From: Rickettsiales bacterium | GTDB lineage: Bacteria > Pseudomonadota > Alphaproteobacteria > Rs-D84 | Length of the DNA: 5,021 bases | Direction of reading: 5' to 3' | Assembly: GCA_031267375.1 (NCBI GenBank) | Contig: JAIRZE010000004.1 | Location: forward strand, 1-5,021 | Position numbers and translations under genes: made by a program | Shown: in pieces, positions 4,907-5,021 of the stretch | Layout: each line of letters starts with the position of its first letter | Numbering within the stretch: position 1 is the stretch's first letter | Notes under the pieces: generated by a model | Databases searched by the model: none | What the model was told of the DNA's origin: nothing | What the model saw: the letters and a program-made list of their open reading frames with translations, nothing else

Positions 4907-5021
4907 TTATATTCTGTCTTTTATTGCTGCGCCGGTAAGGCATAATGACGCCGCGTCGCGGACTTTCATTTTATCAGAGTCCGGCAGGATTGACATTTTA
5001 TTAACGCACTGAACAATCAAT
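4907..5021 (-). CDS. C-terminal end of an unrecognised gene (5' end outside window)
   Basis: A minus-strand frame is open from the window edge for 37 codons to TAA at 4909-4907, ending MKVRDAASLCLTGAAIKDRI. Composition and codon choice look like a normal protein, and it shares orientation with tsaD-xseA, from which it is separated by the 4831-4902 inverted repeat. An ATG inside the frame (MSILPDSDK) could instead make a 29-residue or shorter product. I do not recognise the family, and the fragment is too short to exclude chance. Confidence 0.4.
   Translation of the reverse strand, partial: LIVQCVNKMSILPDSDKMKVRDAASLCLTGAAIKDRI

Noticed and set aside
4990..5018. TTGACA on the plus strand as a promoter -35 box
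   Set aside because: The matching -10 is poor (AACAAT at 16 bases), it lies inside the minus-strand partial frame, and it would point out of the window.

Overview
This window looks like part of the chromosome of an uncultured, probably host-associated alphaproteobacterium. The evidence is the sequence flavour of RecN, XseA and TsaD (for example the CASFQAAV block of TsaD and the RAPTPTGAAE block of XseA), standard stop codon use including TGA, and a cysteine-rich secreted protein. The taxonomic call is an inference from motif wording, not a search.

Layout, left to right. (1) 2-559, plus strand: the C-terminal third of recN (DNA repair ATPase). (2) 560-643: a short heptamer-based repeat (copy A) abutting the recN stop codon, then a near-perfect 24-bp hairpin between convergent genes. 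(3) 669-2193, minus strand: a two-gene unit with an 11-bp overlap. The upstream gene encodes a secreted protein with 15 cysteines; the downstream gene encodes a probable HExxH zinc metallopeptidase of unknown family. (4) 2194-2456: the leader of that unit, with no convincing gene. It is dense in minus-strand hairpins, including two terminator-like ones; one of these sits 9 bases before the ribosome binding site. (5) 2457-2559: two more copies of the repeat (B and C) in inverted orientation, forming a 51-bp imperfect stem that ends exactly at the xseA stop codon. (6) 2560-4822, minus strand: the tsaD-xseA pair, 1 base apart (tRNA t6A synthesis, then exonuclease VII large subunit). tsaD carries a run of four heptamers inside its coding region. 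(7) 4831-4902: another heptamer-based inverted repeat just upstream of tsaD. (8) 4907-5021: the last 37 codons of an unrecognised minus-strand gene that runs out of the window.

recN, xseA and tsaD are housekeeping genes. The metallopeptidase/cysteine-rich pair is the accessory part. Its gene body looks more AT-rich, and it lies between same-orientation copies A and B of one repeat, as though a roughly 1.9-kb module sits in what would otherwise be a simple recN-hairpin-xseA convergent junction. The most unusual features are this repeat-bounded module, its attenuator-like leader, and the recurrence of 7-base periodic repeats of three unrelated sequences at gene ends and inside tsaD. No CRISPR array, tRNA, rRNA, transposase or integrase gene is visible.
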